Of a stretch of 64,000 bases of DNA, positions 1-12,393 are shown piece after piece (the first letter of the stretch is position 1; each line of letters begins with the position of its first letter). Source of the stretch: Galeopsis tetrahit. Its lineage: Eukaryota; Streptophyta; Magnoliopsida; Lamiales; Lamiaceae. The notes beneath the pieces were generated by a model that saw nothing but the letters and a program-made list of their open reading frames with translations, did no database searches and had not been told where the DNA came from. The stretch lies in contig OY776131.1 of the NCBI GenBank assembly GCA_963675135.1, positions 28,821,881 through 28,885,880 of the forward strand, written 5' to 3'. The position numbers and the translations under genes are program-made.

Positions 1-645
1 TTTCTTGATTTTCCCTCTGTTCTGAATCTTTTTCCTAACCTATGAAAAGTAGATTCCTAGTTAATATTTTCTTGATTTTCCCTCTGTTCTAAATCTTTTT
101 TAACTTTGTAAGTCTTACATATCATTTTCAACTTCTTATGTTATTGCCCGTAATCATTACTGCTAATAGTTGTGTTTTTACTATAAAGGCACCCGGAGAG
201 GCTTATCAGGTAATAAGTGGCCCTGAAAACATAAAGCATATTACAAATACGGGAAAGACAGATTGATGCTGCAAGTATTTTCTATACTCAGGCACATATG
301 TAAGTATATACTGAAATAACATCCCAAAATCATTTCCAACAATTATATTACGAAGAACCAATGGGATCAGAAATGTGCAGTGCAACTAATATGTTATAAA
401 TTGGTAGATATAAAGCTCATTCTGAAGAATGAGGTATTGGTCTGCATGACTATAAAATCTGAAAAACCTTCTGTCATTATACAGATAGTCAGAAATCCAA
501 TATCAGCAAATACAGAGAAAACATGAGCTTTTGCAAATATTTGTGCCATTTATATGATATGAGATCTTGTATCAGCAAAAAAAAAAATGCAAGCTCATGA
601 ACTTTAACTATATGGTAACAGACACACAAGATAACATGTGCTTAC

Positions 646-2058
646 CTTTTTTAAGCCCTGGGGAAACATCCTCTCCTCTGAATACAAGAGGAATATCGAC
701 CTTTAACCAAGCATTGGATGGAGCCCTTATGAAGGTAACATTAAGCACTGCATCTGTGCCTGCATGAAGATGCAGCTGACACGTATCAAGAAAGACTATA
801 TCAGTGCACAACCCAATAGTTATTAGTTTTATATACAAATTGCATGGAATTATGGAAATGGTAAACCATATGCATATCCAAGTCTACCTTTACTCATTAT
901 TCAAAATATTGATGGGCATTTTATCTGTTTCCATCATGTATTTAATTAGGTAGAAAACCAAGACTCATTTAATCCTACAGGATACAGCCATTTCAGTTCT
1001 GCTTAATACCTAATGCCCAACTTTCTAAAAAAATAACACCAAATTATAATATATAAACACAGAAAATAGTCGTAAATGCGGTACTAAAAAAACAAATATG
1101 AATTGCTATCATAGAATCTTGATACAAAACTCAATATCATATTCATATCAATTGTGGTTAGTAGTACTACTATAGTTGATAGTGTTTTGAATAGTTATCA
1201 TCATCTTCGTCTGATGAATGTTAAGAGTGCAGAGTCTGCAGATGAAATTACACATGCACACTAGCCGAGGTTGCTAATAGTAATAACCTAACCAATCCCT
1301 TTCTCCCCTACTCAATCTCTCTTTCCTTAATAATATATCCAGATCATATCTATCTTTCTGTTTGTTTCTTCTCTAGAATCACCTCTATTTAGGAAACATA
1401 TCATCTAGAGTCGTCACCAAACACATATTATTGTTTCTCAACCTGCTGCTTACTTCCTGTTGTTCATTTCTTGTATTTTTATTGAGGATGCAGTAATGAT
1501 CGATTGATCTTGATTAGATTAGATTAGATTAATTATTTATTTGAAATTTTCAGGCCTAATTTGAACAGTTAGGGTACTAAAATACAATTGCAACATCCAC
1601 ATTTTCGATACAAATAAAGATGAAAGGGTCCATACCTTCCGGGGCAAAACGCGGACTTTCTCAACAATGTCACCGGAGCCAAACTCGGGTCGCACCTCGA
1701 GATCAAAAAGCCTGCAGAGAAAGAAAGATTGGCCAAGATGATTCACAAGCTTCTTAATCTGATTAGCGTGAACAGAAATGAGGCGCTTGTTGCCGCCGTG
1801 CTGGCCATCTTCGGCCTCGAAGACGATGCTGGGAACACGGCCGGCTTTCCTCTCTTTGGCAGAGATATTCTTGCCGGAGAGGGAACGTGGGATGGCGTTA
1901 ATAATCTCGTCGTATTTAGGGTTGGGTTTGGGGAATCCCTCCAAGTAGGAGAACACGGGAGGATCGTCAGGTTGTTGGAGGAGCGCGGCGGTGGAAAATC
2001 GCCGGAGATGGAACTGAACGGTGGCGGAGGTGAGCGCCGCTGCTCGACGGATCAGCAT
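646..2058 (-). CDS. Mitochondrial-type large-subunit ribosomal protein bL25 (partial, 3' exons outside window)
   Basis: Two exons are visible: 1636-2058 (141 codons, phase 0, donor GTATGG) and 646-775 (43 codons plus 1 nt, acceptor TCAG, donor GTAAG). The joined product begins with a basic, Ser/Thr-rich leader (MLIRRAAALTSATVQF) that looks like a mitochondrial presequence. It continues through the L25/TL5-type fold, including RKAGRVPSIVFE near residue 65 and a second-exon block LNVTFIRAPSNAWLKVDIP followed by VFRGEDVSPGLKKG. Plant L25/Gln-tRNA synthetase anticodon-binding-like proteins have this layout; bacterial bL25 binds 5S rRNA. The C-terminal beta domain is not found in bases 1-640, so at least one exon lies left of the window. 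The start is the first ATG of the open frame and supplies the presequence. Family assignment is firm; mitochondrial location is inferred from the leader. Confidence 0.85.
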
Positions 2059-2187
2059 TGGGAAGAGGGGGGTGGGGAGTATCGGGGTTTAGGAGGGTTT
2101 TGCCAAGAATTCTTGAAGCACATAAAATGCGTGTGGGATTTCATTTCTGGAAGAGGAGAGCTTATTGGGCCTCGATAAGTTTTTGTA

Positions 2188-2818
2188 GGCCACGGTTAAA
2201 CACACACACACGAATTTATTGAGCACACCCACTCGATTAGCACACTCCCCGTTTCGATGAGTACACGCCCCGTGAAAAATCGAAAATACCCATCCCTTAT
2301 TAAACCCCTAATTCCTACATTCATCCCTCAATCTCACGGCACACGCACCTTTATTTTTGCCGCCTTCCCACGCACGTCGTCGGTCGCAGCGCCGCCGCCG
2401 CCTCCTTGAAGATGAAGGGCGGCCGATCGACGCCGCCTCGATGGGCTGAAGAAGGCGGCCGACTGCCATTGACGCTGAAGAAGTATCGACGCCGCTGCCG
2501 CCTTGGAGGTTTGTCGAAGAAGAAGGCGGCCGTTCGTGCCCTCTTCTCCTCCTCCTTCGCCTGCCATTCACACATCCTCCCCGATTTTCCATTCGCATAA
2601 CACTTCACTTCAGTTTTTTTTATCGAAACTTTTGTAATTGTTTTTTAGATTTAGTACCTTTTTCAAATTGTTTTTGTAGAAAATGGTTGTTTTTTGCATT
2701 TTGGAATGAAATGTTGTCTATGTAGCATGTGGAATTGATTTATTTTACTTGTATTTTGTGAGTTTGCATTATGTTTTGGGGACGATTTTCCTCAATAACG
2801 CTGTGTATAACCGTGGCC
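2188..2818. mobile_element. Mutator-like (Pack-MULE-like) element with 9-bp target duplication
   Basis: The ends are inverted: GGCCACGGTTAAACACA at 2188 and the complement of TGTGTATAACCGTGGCC at 2818, 16 of 17 matching. The element is flanked by an exact 9-bp direct repeat GTTTTTGTA (2179-2187 and 2819-2827), the size made by Mutator-like transposases. The interior at about 2330-2600 is strikingly GC-rich compared with its surroundings and open in several frames, with Arg/Pro/Gly-rich low-complexity translations. It resembles the captured genic fragments of Pack-MULEs, but I recognise no protein. It lies about 130 bp upstream of the bL25 start codon, within that gene's promoter or 5' UTR. 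Confidence 0.8.
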
Positions 2819-2827
2819 GTTTTTGTA

Positions 2828-3770
2828 AGTTGTAAATGGGCCGCCAAAAGACCATGTATGCTCAATTTGACTTTTAAACTCACGTTAATTTTGTTTATGT
2901 TTTTTTTAATTTCTCATTATTCAATTTAAGGACCAATTAATTCTTTCATTAATCTTATTGTTCACTTTTGGAGGTTTTGTTTAAAATTAGAATAGAACTC
3001 TATATAAATTGATTTTATAAAAATTGTTTGCACTTTATAAATTTCAGTCTAAGATCTAGAGGGGAGCGGGGTGCCCACTCCAACGTTTTAAGTAACACAT
3101 ATTTAAAAAGCTTAAAGATTAGTAAGATTTGAAGGGGTAAGATTATTTATTTGTATATATAAAATAAATAAATGGGTTAATTTGTGTATATGTGTGGAGT
3201 AAAAAGTAATGAAATTTTCAATTGGTATGAAATTCTAAAAGTGAGTGTTTAAAAATAAAACAATGTAAAATTTGCGAAGATTTAATATTCTTTTATATGA
3301 TTCCAAATACTCGTATTAAATTTGCGTATATGTCTTAATTTTAATAAATTTGAGGATGGTAAAGAGTACTATATATATATATACATATACACTTTACCTT
3401 GCACTATAAATTTTTCCTTTCTTTTGAATGTTTTGATTAAGAAATATAATAAAATAATAGATGTATCGTGATAGTGATAGAGAAAATAATAGATGTATCG
3501 TGATAGTGATAGAGAAAATAATAAATGAATATGAGATGACGAGTAATAAAGTAATGTGATTGAGAAAACGAGAGAAAGCAAGAAAATAATTTGTTTCATC
3601 TAAAAAAAAAAATTGTCAAAATGAAATGAAAAACTTATTATAAGACATCTAAAAAATGAAAGTGTGAAACTGATTGAAATCACATATTCCACTTTTCATG
3701 TTCCACTTAGTGGAACGAGTGGAGTATTTTTTATTTTTTTTTACACCAATTCAAACAAACTTATTCTTCA
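2828..3770. other. Intergenic AT-rich DNA with a small tandem duplication
   Basis: No gene is seen. A 32-bp unit (AAAATAATAGATGTATCGTG...) occurs twice in tandem from 3451 and 3483, and short TA runs lie near 3369-3384. Confidence 0.6.
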
Positions 3771-4240
3771 TTATTTGCAGGAACACATTATTGAGGGCTG
3801 GGTTGTCCTTCCATGAAGATTGAAGGAGTTCTCAAAATTACGAGAAGTTCTAGAAAAATTATCCCAGAATATCGAGTGCATAACAATCGGAGCTTTAATC
3901 GCATCTACCACAATATGTGCATTCCCTTTAACATTCACATCATCCAATCCCAAACTTTTCAACCAAAATAGAGCCTCGTAGAAATATGTTGCCGCTTTCA
4001 CGTCCACCTCCATTACCCTCTACGCAACTACAGTTCTACCTCTCACTAAGTGATCAGCCTCGTATGACCATCCCAATTCTCAATTTCATGGTGTCACGGA
4101 ATAAGGTTGCATCAACATTGAGTTTCATCCTCCTACGTGGAGGCTTGTGCCACACATTGCAGCTATTCACCGATTCACTGACAGTCCACTACCTCAGTTG
4201 TTTATCCCCTAGATGTAGCACTATTCCACTTTAACCAATA

Positions 4241-7200
4241 GGCCATGTTTGGTTTAAAGGAAAAACATAGACAGACTCTTTAATACTACCTAATCTAATA
4301 TTTGGTTTGCAAGAAAAAAGCCCGAGGAATAATCTAGGCCCGCCAATTAATCATCTAATTGAGTGATTTCTAATCCAGCTTGGGGGGTAAGTTTAATAAT
4401 CAGGTTTGATGGCCTTACTAATACATTCCCGAAACTGACCCTTAACATTTCATTAATTACAAAAATACCTAATAACAGTGCAACCCTAATTCACTGCATA
4501 TAAAAGGCTGAAATCCTTCTATTTTCAGTTTTTTTCACCGTGTATTTTGCAAAAGAGAGAAGGGTAATTTTCGCCTTCATGAAACCCTTTACCCATTTCA
4601 TTACAGATTTGATTTCAATTTCACCTTCACTCAATCTTATAACTTGTTCTAATGTCACTCATTCTTGTTTTGCAGCGCTGGTACTTGGCCTGAGAAGTTA
4701 GAGGTATCGATTTGAAGCCCAAGTTTATACTCAGGTAAATTACGAGACTCGAATCTCTCCTTTTGGTTTGTTTCTTCAACATTTTGTCATATTTTTCGAA
4801 GTCACTATTTTCTGTGATTTTAGTGAAAAAAATCTGGGTTTGTTTGAGCATATCAAGTTTCTAATTTCTCATATCTTAAAGAATGCTCTGGAAATGTAAT
4901 TACTATGTAAGATTGGTGATTTGTATTATGCCTTTTCACATATATATATATATATATATATAAGCGAGATATGCATGTGGATTGAGTTGGGGAGTTTACT
5001 GTATTTACTAATGGATTTTATTTATGAATATGTGTTTGAATTTAGTTGGAGGCTGCCAATTTGAAATATGGATGGTGTGGTTGAGCTTGAGGCAACTTTC
5101 GGTGTTATTACTGAATTGATAACTAATATTAAAGTCTTTGTGATTCTAATGACATTTGCCTATATAAGATTACGCCAATGGAGGAATAGGTTGAACATAA
5201 ACCGTATGTCACGATATAGCATTAAGGAGCACATTACACGTCAACTACAACACATGCACTATTTAGTCAATTTTAGTGATGAAACTTGTAATGACCACCT
5301 TCGTATGAACCGAGATTGTTTCAATCGATTGTGCTTCCTGTTAGAAAATGTAGGTGGTCTTAGACCTACACGTCATGTAACCATTGGGGAACAAGTAGCA
5401 ATTTTGCTTACTGTTTTATCTCACCACACCAAAAATCGAGTCCTCAAACATAGTTTCATTAGATCAGGCTACACAATTAGCAAACATTTTAATTCAGTTC
5501 TCAACACTCTGCTCAAGTTGCATACCATTCTGCTTGTAACTCCTGAACCCATTCCAGAAGACAGCACCGACAATAGGTGGAAACATTTTAAGATAAATTT
5601 AACATATTTGAGTGATTTTTCAGTAAGTAGTATTTTGGATAGTGCAACTGAAAAATTATTGAACTTGTGTATATTTAGGGTTGCCTTGGAGCTTTAGATG
5701 GAACATATATTCCTGTTAGAGTGCCACGTGAGGATATTCCACGCTATAGAAGCCGTAAAGGCCGTGTGTCGGTTAATGTATTGGCTGTTTGCGATCGTAA
5801 TATGAACTACATATTCGTGTTAACTGGCTGGGAAGGTTCAACGACAGATAATAGAGTATTGTGTGACGCCATCACTCGACCAAATGGTTTGAAGGTCCCC
5901 AACGGTAATTAAATATTTTATTTCTAATTAAAATTCAGTTTTTATATTTGTGAATATTTAATTAATTGTTTGTATTTGAAATCTATTGGCAGGTACTTAT
6001 TACTTAGTTGACGGTGGATACACCAATGGAAATTGTTTTCTAGCTCCTTATAGAGGAGTTAGATACCATTTGAGGGAGTGGGATGCCACACATCAACCTC
6101 AAAACTTTCAAGAATACTTCAATTTAAAGTATGCCAAGGCTCGTAATTGCATTGAGCGATCATTCGGAATTCTAAAGGCACGATGGGGTATACTTAGGAG
6201 TAATTCATATTACCCCATCAAGACACAAAATCGTATAATCTTGGGTTGTTGTCTTTTGCATAATTTTATTCGTACCCACATGGCTGTAGACCCTATGGAA
6301 GATGACGTGCCTGAATCATTTACTGAAGTAAATGTTGAGAACGAGGCGGATGATTCCTTTATTGACCAGTTAGAGCCGTCTCAAGCATGGACAAGTTGGA
6401 GGAACAACTTGGCCATGCAAATGTTTGCTGAATATGCAACTTAAGTACTCTTAGTTTCATTAATTTGGAATATATTCTCCAGCAGCTTCTTAGTCTTACC
6501 AACAATGATGCACGTATAGAAAGTAATATAGAATATATTCTCCTGCAGCTTCTTAGCTAGACTCATTAGAATCCTTACAAAAAAAAAATCTTGTTCACTG
6601 ACGTATGGATCCTTCACGTGTTTGTCACATAAAAGTATTCACAAAATACCCACAAGTGAAAGGAATTACCACAAGTAAAAGGAAATAGGGGGCTCATACA
6701 CATATACATACAATAAACACTCTAAAAACTCAATTAAACGAATTAGGATCAAGAAATTGGGGGTATTATAGAAATCAATTGCAAGGAAATTTATTGCAAA
6801 ATTCATATTTTTTACTATACAAATGAAATGACAATAGATTTGAAAAGATAGGGTTTACATTCAATTTGACCGAGCTGACGGTTGTTGCGTGTGGATGGCT
6901 TCAATCGAATTCATCAACAAGGGCTTCAGGCTGTAATTTTTTTTTTATGGTTTCATTCTCACAGAAAGGCAGTGAAGGAGAAGAGTCTTGAAGTGGTGAA
7001 TTTATTTGACATAATAACTGTAAATCATCCAAAAACATAACTTCATCACGTATTTGCATTAGGAAAGTAAAATAAAAAGAAAAGAATGAAACAAATTTGT
7101 TAAAAGCGGCGAGATAAACAAGAGAGGTGTGAAAGGGGATTTTTTTTTTTTTTTGAGGGTAGTGAAAGGGGATTTTTTAATCCTTACATATTAGTATTTC

Positions 7201-7435
7201 AAAGAAATACGTGAATAAAAAAAAATGAAATAAAGGTTATTTTAGTAATTTGACATGAAAATTCAATATTATCCCACAATCCAAACAGATGGGTATGAAT
7301 TATCACATACAATTTAAAAATACAATCCATCAATCTAAACATATAAATTAATTCAAATTTTCAAATTGTGAACAGTACAATCCTAATAAATCATATCCAA
7401 ATATATCTATCCTATCTATCAAACCAAACGAGCCC
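4241..7435 (+). mobile_element. PIF/Harbinger DNA transposon
   Basis: The left end GGCCATGTTTGGTTT and the inverted right end GGGCTCGTTTGGTTT match at 12 of 15 positions, and a 3-bp ATA direct repeat flanks them (4238-4240, 7436-7438). The 3195-bp element encodes a HARBI1-type transposase at 5068-6444. I see no recognisable Myb/SANT-like second ORF, which autonomous PIF elements usually carry, in the roughly 0.8 kb before or 1 kb after the transposase. It may therefore depend on a relative. It interrupts a LINE remnant. Confidence 0.85.
5068..6444 (+). CDS. HARBI1-like (DDE_Tnp_4) transposase
   Basis: Three exons: 5068-5592 (175 codons), 5679-5904 and 5993-6444, giving 400 aa, the usual length for the family. 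Codon phase is consistent at both junctions. The DDE nuclease triad can be placed in GALDGTY (exon 2 start), GWEGSTTDNRVL (late exon 2) and ARNCIERSFGILKARWGIL (exon 3). The C-terminal LLHNFIR motif is also typical. Oddity: after exon 1 (ending AAG) the intron begins ATAAAT where GTAAAT is expected, a one-base loss of the donor site. Unspliced, the frame runs to a stop at 5695-5697. Exons are otherwise open, so inactivation may be recent. It acts by cutting element ends and inserting at 3-bp targets. Confidence 0.85.
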
Positions 7436-7880
7436 ATAAGATATTAAGGCGTGCACAACTTCTGCCAAGGTTCTACATCTCCCATCCCACACTTTTGCAT
7501 TTCTCATTTTTCAATTTATCATAAAACCATGGCAAAGCTTTTGAAACTGACTTAATTGAACTGTCTAGCATATGGAACGTCAGTCTTGCAAAATTCTCAA
7601 CCACCTTTATTCCTGCCTCCATTTTAGTCCACAATCCCGTCAAGGTCCATCAATCCCTGACATAAAGCTATGTCGATTGTTTTCTACATCCCTGTCGTAT
7701 AAAGCACATAGTTTTTCATTCTCCACCTTCTTTGCGAAAAGATTTTATTTGTTCGGCAAAATGCTTCTCCCAACCCTCCGTAGCAGGTCCTTAACTTTCG
7801 GTGGGACATTCAATTTACAAACGGCAGGCCAATTCTCTTCCACTTTGTGTCTTGTCATAACTAAAGATTTTGCTGCATAG

Positions 7881-9414
7881 TTATATACTGATTTTAAAAA
7901 ATAAGTATCTTTACGGGTTAAGTACTAGATCATTCTTAAATATAGTAAAAAAAAAAAATTACGAGAATACTATTATTTTAAATATTCAAGTTTTGTATTC
8001 ATAAACTTTTCATTTCACGATTCAAATGATAGTAAACCTATCTTAACGATTACTTTTTTTTTCTTGAAATAATTAATTTCTAATACGAATGTGAGTTTTT
8101 CTACATGGGTTTGTCATGTCTTACCATAAACGTTCAATTAAAAATTGTCACATCATTTAGCTTTATTATGAGCGATCGCACTCCGCCATTAGATAAAATA
8201 TTTAAATTTTATAAAAAGAAGTATATAAAATTATCAAAATATCATTATAATATTTAAAAAAAATATATATTTCAAGAGTTCTTTCTCGAACTAGGTTGGG
8301 CCGCATATTTCGACGCCAAATAGCAATCGGGTTGGGTCTGAGCAAAAGCCCAATAGACCCGACCCGGACCAACCCTACTCGATTCAATTCGGTCTAGCCT
8401 AACACAACCCAAGAGAAATATTTATATTTGTTTTAAATTAAAATGATATATATTCATATTTTTTTTTAATTTAATTTATTAGTAAGTGGATGCAATGTGA
8501 CTGCATTTTGTATAGAGCAAACACACTAATTCGAAGTATAATCATATTAAAAAAATGTTAGATCAATAATCTAATGATATTTGAAGTATAGTTTGTTATA
8601 AGACATGATGAAGTTTGTCTTACCCTAAAAAGACCATATTAATATCCTAGTACGAGATGAAGTATAATAAAAAGTAAAAAAGAGATATTTGAGTGTAATT
8701 GATTGGACTTATAGCATTGAAATTTGACTTTAATTAATTTAGTCAAATGTTGAGATAAAAAATTAAAATATATAAATTCAACAATAAAATTATCAATACA
8801 TACACTGATACACGCAATTACTTTCACATTTTCCTTTTTCATAAGTCCCATAATAACTTTTACATCCTTAGGATGGAAATTCCTTTATAAACTCCACCCT
8901 TACCATATTCTTAATTTTACACAAATGTTACTATTTTTTCTCCACATATAAATAAAAGTCAACTCATTTATTTACTTTATACATAAAAGTTTACAAAATT
9001 ATCCCTCAAAATCCCAACTAAATTCATTTTTCTTATTTTATGTACAACTTCACATGTGAAAGAAATCAGGAGACGGGATAGTTGATGAATTTGTCAAAAA
9101 TGTTTACTAAAAATATGTCGGTACACGTATATTGTTCTAGTACGTTCCACATGAAGAAAGACAAGCAGCGTAAGTTAACTTAGCAACAACGAAATTATTA
9201 AATTAAAATTAAAATAAATAAAACAATTAAAAACCTTGGCTAAATCTCCACCTTTAAAAGCGGACCCTGTCTTGTCAACGTCTCAGATTCAATCCACGCT
9301 CTTTCTCCCCTTTTACAAGTAGAGATTCTCTCATTTTCAAGATTCATTTCTTTTCAGCTGCTACACACGCATTTTCACACACTCTAATACTCCCCTTTTC
9401 TGCTAAACCCATCC
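7881..9414. other. Intergenic region and reticulon promoter/5' UTR
   Basis: AT-rich DNA. No coding region or transposon ends were recognised. The last 200 bp is pyrimidine-rich (CTCTTTCTCCCC, TTTTCTGC), as is common for plant 5' UTRs. Confidence 0.5.
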
Positions 9415-11876
9415 ATGGCGGATCATCTCGATGTAGAGGAGAAGAAGGGCGAATCCTTGATGGAAAAGATAGCTGACAAAATCCACGGCCATGATTCTTC
9501 TTCCTCGTCTTCCGATGACGATGACAAAACGGCGTCGGTTAAATCCAAGGTCTATCGCCTCTTCGGCAGGGAGAAGCCCGTTCACAAAGTCATCGGCGGC
9601 GGCAAGGGTATGTTTGTTCTTCAAATTAAAGTTAATAAGTCTTGAATCTTGACGGATTTCCTGGAATTAGCATTTTTTATTTTTGGGTATTTTACTTAAT
9701 TTTTCTGAGATGTGGAAGAAATTCTTACTTGCCCTTTGTGGTTATTGCCTTGTTAGAAGTGCATCGAGAGTTTTATGCTTTCTATGGCATTCTTAGATCA
9801 ATATTTTATATTTTTTCTTAAATCTTTTCGGGATCTCACAAGATTAGGCTTTAATTTATATTAATTGATGTGCTCGATGTTTTCAATGTTTTTCTCTTTT
9901 CTTCCTTTTCCCCTACAAAACCGTTGTTTGTATTATTCCTTGGGTGCATCTTCCATGTATTCAGAAGTCCAAAGTTCACTTGATATTGTTGTTTATTAAA
10001 TTTGATTCTGGAAATGGGAGGTAGATTTGCATTAACTTGTGTTTATTAATTTACAAATAGTCGGCAGATCTATTTACATTAGAGTAGTATATCTCCTTCT
10101 TGCTGGCACAAAGTTTGTGGTTCGCATTAGTTTAATTAGGTAAAAGGTAGGCATCCTGTTTGTGGGGTTTGGAGTTGGTAATTTAATTATGTATATCTTT
10201 TGATTTATTCATTCATAAACTTAAACTACAATATCCTATTTTGGCACATAACGTGTAGCCGATGTGAATTTAGTTTTTTACTGTGTTCTGCTTTTATGGG
10301 CGTGCTAATGATTATTAGAACATGGGTCATTATCTTAGTATTTTGGAAGAAACAAACTTATATTCGACTGATTTCAAGTTTCAACTGTGGATTTATATGC
10401 ATAATGACTCGATTGTTTTGTATGGTTAGCTGCTGATATTTTTCTGTGGAGGGACAAGAAGGTCTCAGCAGGAGTGCTCGGTGGGGTTACTGCTGCCTGG
10501 GTTCTGTTTGATGTCCTCGAGTACCATTTGCTCACGTTGATCTGTCACTTATCGATATTTGCTCTCGTCTCTTTGTTCTTGTGGTCACATGCCACCACCT
10601 TCATCAAGAAGTGAGCTTTTCATTTGGTTTGAGGGTAGTTTATGTTGTTGTTTCAAGGTGGACTATAATGTGAATTAATGTATCTGCTTTGTATCTTTCT
10701 TTATTTGTGTATCTATAGATCTCCACCCCACATACCGGAAGTGATTATCCCAGAAGAGCCTCTCAGGAAATTTGCTTCTTGTCTGAGGATCGAGCTCAAT
10801 CGTGCCTTTGCGGTACTGAGAGAGATAGCATCTGGAAAGGAATTGAAGAAGTTTCTCTCGGTATGTATTTCTCTAGTTTTGGTTCAAAATTTCAATGAGA
10901 ATGAGTATAGGGTAATTGTAGGAGTTAATGAGAACAAATGATGATCAATTTACCTTCTTCATACTTCTTACGGGGTAATGAGAGTCAAAGTTAATCACAT
11001 CCCATTTTGATTAGCTACCTTCCCTCGTATAATTTTTTCTCGTCTATTCTTCAACCAACAGTTATTTTATGTCTCTGCTTATTCCAAAATTAGAGTAAAA
11101 TACTAACAATGCAATCATCATTCTCGTTGTAATTCACCATTTAATGATTCCCGTTACCATTCCCATTGAAGAATTTGAACCAAGTGCCATTTAGTTCATC
11201 TCAGATAAGTTACATGATACTCCCTCCGTCCAAAAAATGTAGTCTCATACACTTAATGGAAAATCATCACTTAATTACTTAAATTATCATCAACTTTATT
11301 CACAATGGACCCCACACCCTACAATGCCCTTATTTTATCTATCTTTTCCTTAAAACATGTGCCCCTCCAATGAGACTACTTATTGTGGATGGATGGAGTA
11401 TTAAATTTTAGTTGAAATTGTATATATCAATGTTGAATTTTGAGTTGCCTAAATAATTCTCACAGTTGTTTTGAGGCTTATAATGAATTGTAACAACTTC
11501 CTCTTAAATAGGATTTCGTGCTAATTGACTTTCTTTCTTATGGTGTGAATGAGCAGGTCGTTGCTGGTTTGTGGGTCGTGTCATTTGTGGGTAGTTGCAC
11601 CGACTTCTTGACACTGCTCTACATAAGTAATGTCCAATTTCAGAATGATTTTAACTGCTATGTTTTCCAGCTTGTATTTTGACTTTGTTTGCCTTGTTTC
11701 TAACAGTTACGGTACTGCTATTCACGGTGCCTATCTTTTACGAAAAATACGAGGACAAGGTGGACTTTTATGCTGAGAAGGCATTGGCAGAGCTCAAGAA
11801 GCAGTATGCAGTGTTTGATGCTAAAGTTTTGAGCAAGATCCCAAGAGGGCCACTGAAAAATAAGAAGCATGACTAA
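9415..11876 (+). CDS. Reticulon-like protein (RTNLB family)
   Basis: Five exons: 9415-9607, 10430-10610, 10719-10860, 11557-11626 and 11707-11876, all with GT-AG borders and consistent phase, giving 251 aa. The N-terminus is acidic and Ser-rich (SSSSSSDDDD) and contains VYRLFGREKPVHKVIGGGKA, the lead-in typical of plant RTNLBs. The reticulon homology domain follows. The first hydrophobic hairpin is about residues 75-122 (VSAGVLGGVTAAWVLFDVLE...). A loop follows with IPEEPLRKFA and LRIELNRAFAVLREIASG. The second hairpin is about residues 173-205, followed by VPIFYEKYEDKVD and a lysine-rich KNKKHD tail. Reticulons insert as wedges into the ER membrane and bend tubules. Intron 3 contains two MITEs. 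The gene is convergent with the AAA-ATPase gene, 517 bp apart between stop codons. Confidence 0.95.
10873..11188. mobile_element. Tourist-like MITE in reticulon intron 3
   Basis: The left part GGTTCAAAATTTCAATGAG and the inverted right part GGTTCAAATTCTTCAATGG are the same terminal sequence family as the MITE at 24129-24431. The exact ends and target duplication are unclear here. It starts within about 15 bp of the intron donor. Confidence 0.6.
11220..11398. mobile_element. Stowaway-type MITE in reticulon intron 3
   Basis: It starts CTCCCTCCGTCC and ends with the inverse of CTCCATCCATCC, with inner inverted matches (TAGTCTCAT / ATGAGACTA). It is flanked by TA dinucleotides (11218-11219, 11399-11400). 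It is 179 bp long with no coding content. Confidence 0.8.
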
Positions 11877-12393
11877 ACCGTTGTGTGTGAAGATTGTTGT
11901 TGGTATGAATGATATAGGATAGCAAGACAATGAACCAAGTGTGTCCCAGATGTTATTTTGTTTTATGTGTTTATTATGCGTAATATATACACCAGAATTA
12001 TAACTCTTAACCATGTTGTGTTTTTCATGGCTGCTGTTGAGCATCAATGTTGATGAATTTAGGTGTGAGCTATTATTCTCCCAGTCCCCACACAGATTAT
12101 GTGATTATCAAGTTTATTTCCAGTTCAGTTATAAAACAGTTTGTCTAGAAGTACAGGAAATCATTAACTTGAAACAAACACGTTTTCCGATATGTCTACA
12201 AGTACAGTTTCTAGGCGGCTCCTACGTCTAGAATTATAATATTTACAAGAAGCTTTATCCTGCAAATACGTTACAACAGTAACACACTTAATTAACTGCT
12301 AACCTCTGAACTAGCAGGGTCCATTTGGAAAACCAAATAAAACAACAGTACACCTACATCACTTGATAAAAAGTCCCGTGTCAGTCTTCTTGT
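11877..12393. other. Shared 3' region between convergent genes
   Basis: It holds the 3' UTRs of the reticulon (+) and AAA-ATPase (-) genes. No other feature was recognised. Confidence 0.5.

Larger units (their letters stand above)
3771..7880 (-). pseudogene. Degenerate LINE remnant (zf-RVT and RNase H domains), split by a Harbinger insertion
   Basis: On the minus strand, 7880-7560 translates (with stops) to a zf-RVT-type segment: WPAVCKLNVPPKVKDLLRRV, then SILPNK, NLFAKKVE, LCALYDRD and VENNRHSF. At 4150-3771 the minus strand reads RRMKLNVDA, then YFYEALFWLKSLGLDDVNVKG and NAHIVVDAI, the RNase H domain normally found at the C-terminus of plant LINE ORF2. The two parts are separated exactly by the element at 4241-7435 and its ATA duplication. 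Several stops and frame changes show it is long dead. The EN and RT domains are not seen nearby, so only the 3' part of the LINE is present. Confidence 0.8.

Noticed and set aside
2308..2600. Overlapping open frames on both strands (Arg/Pro-rich)
   Set aside because: They come from GC-rich low-complexity DNA inside the MULE-like element; no domain is recognisable and all frames are open at once.
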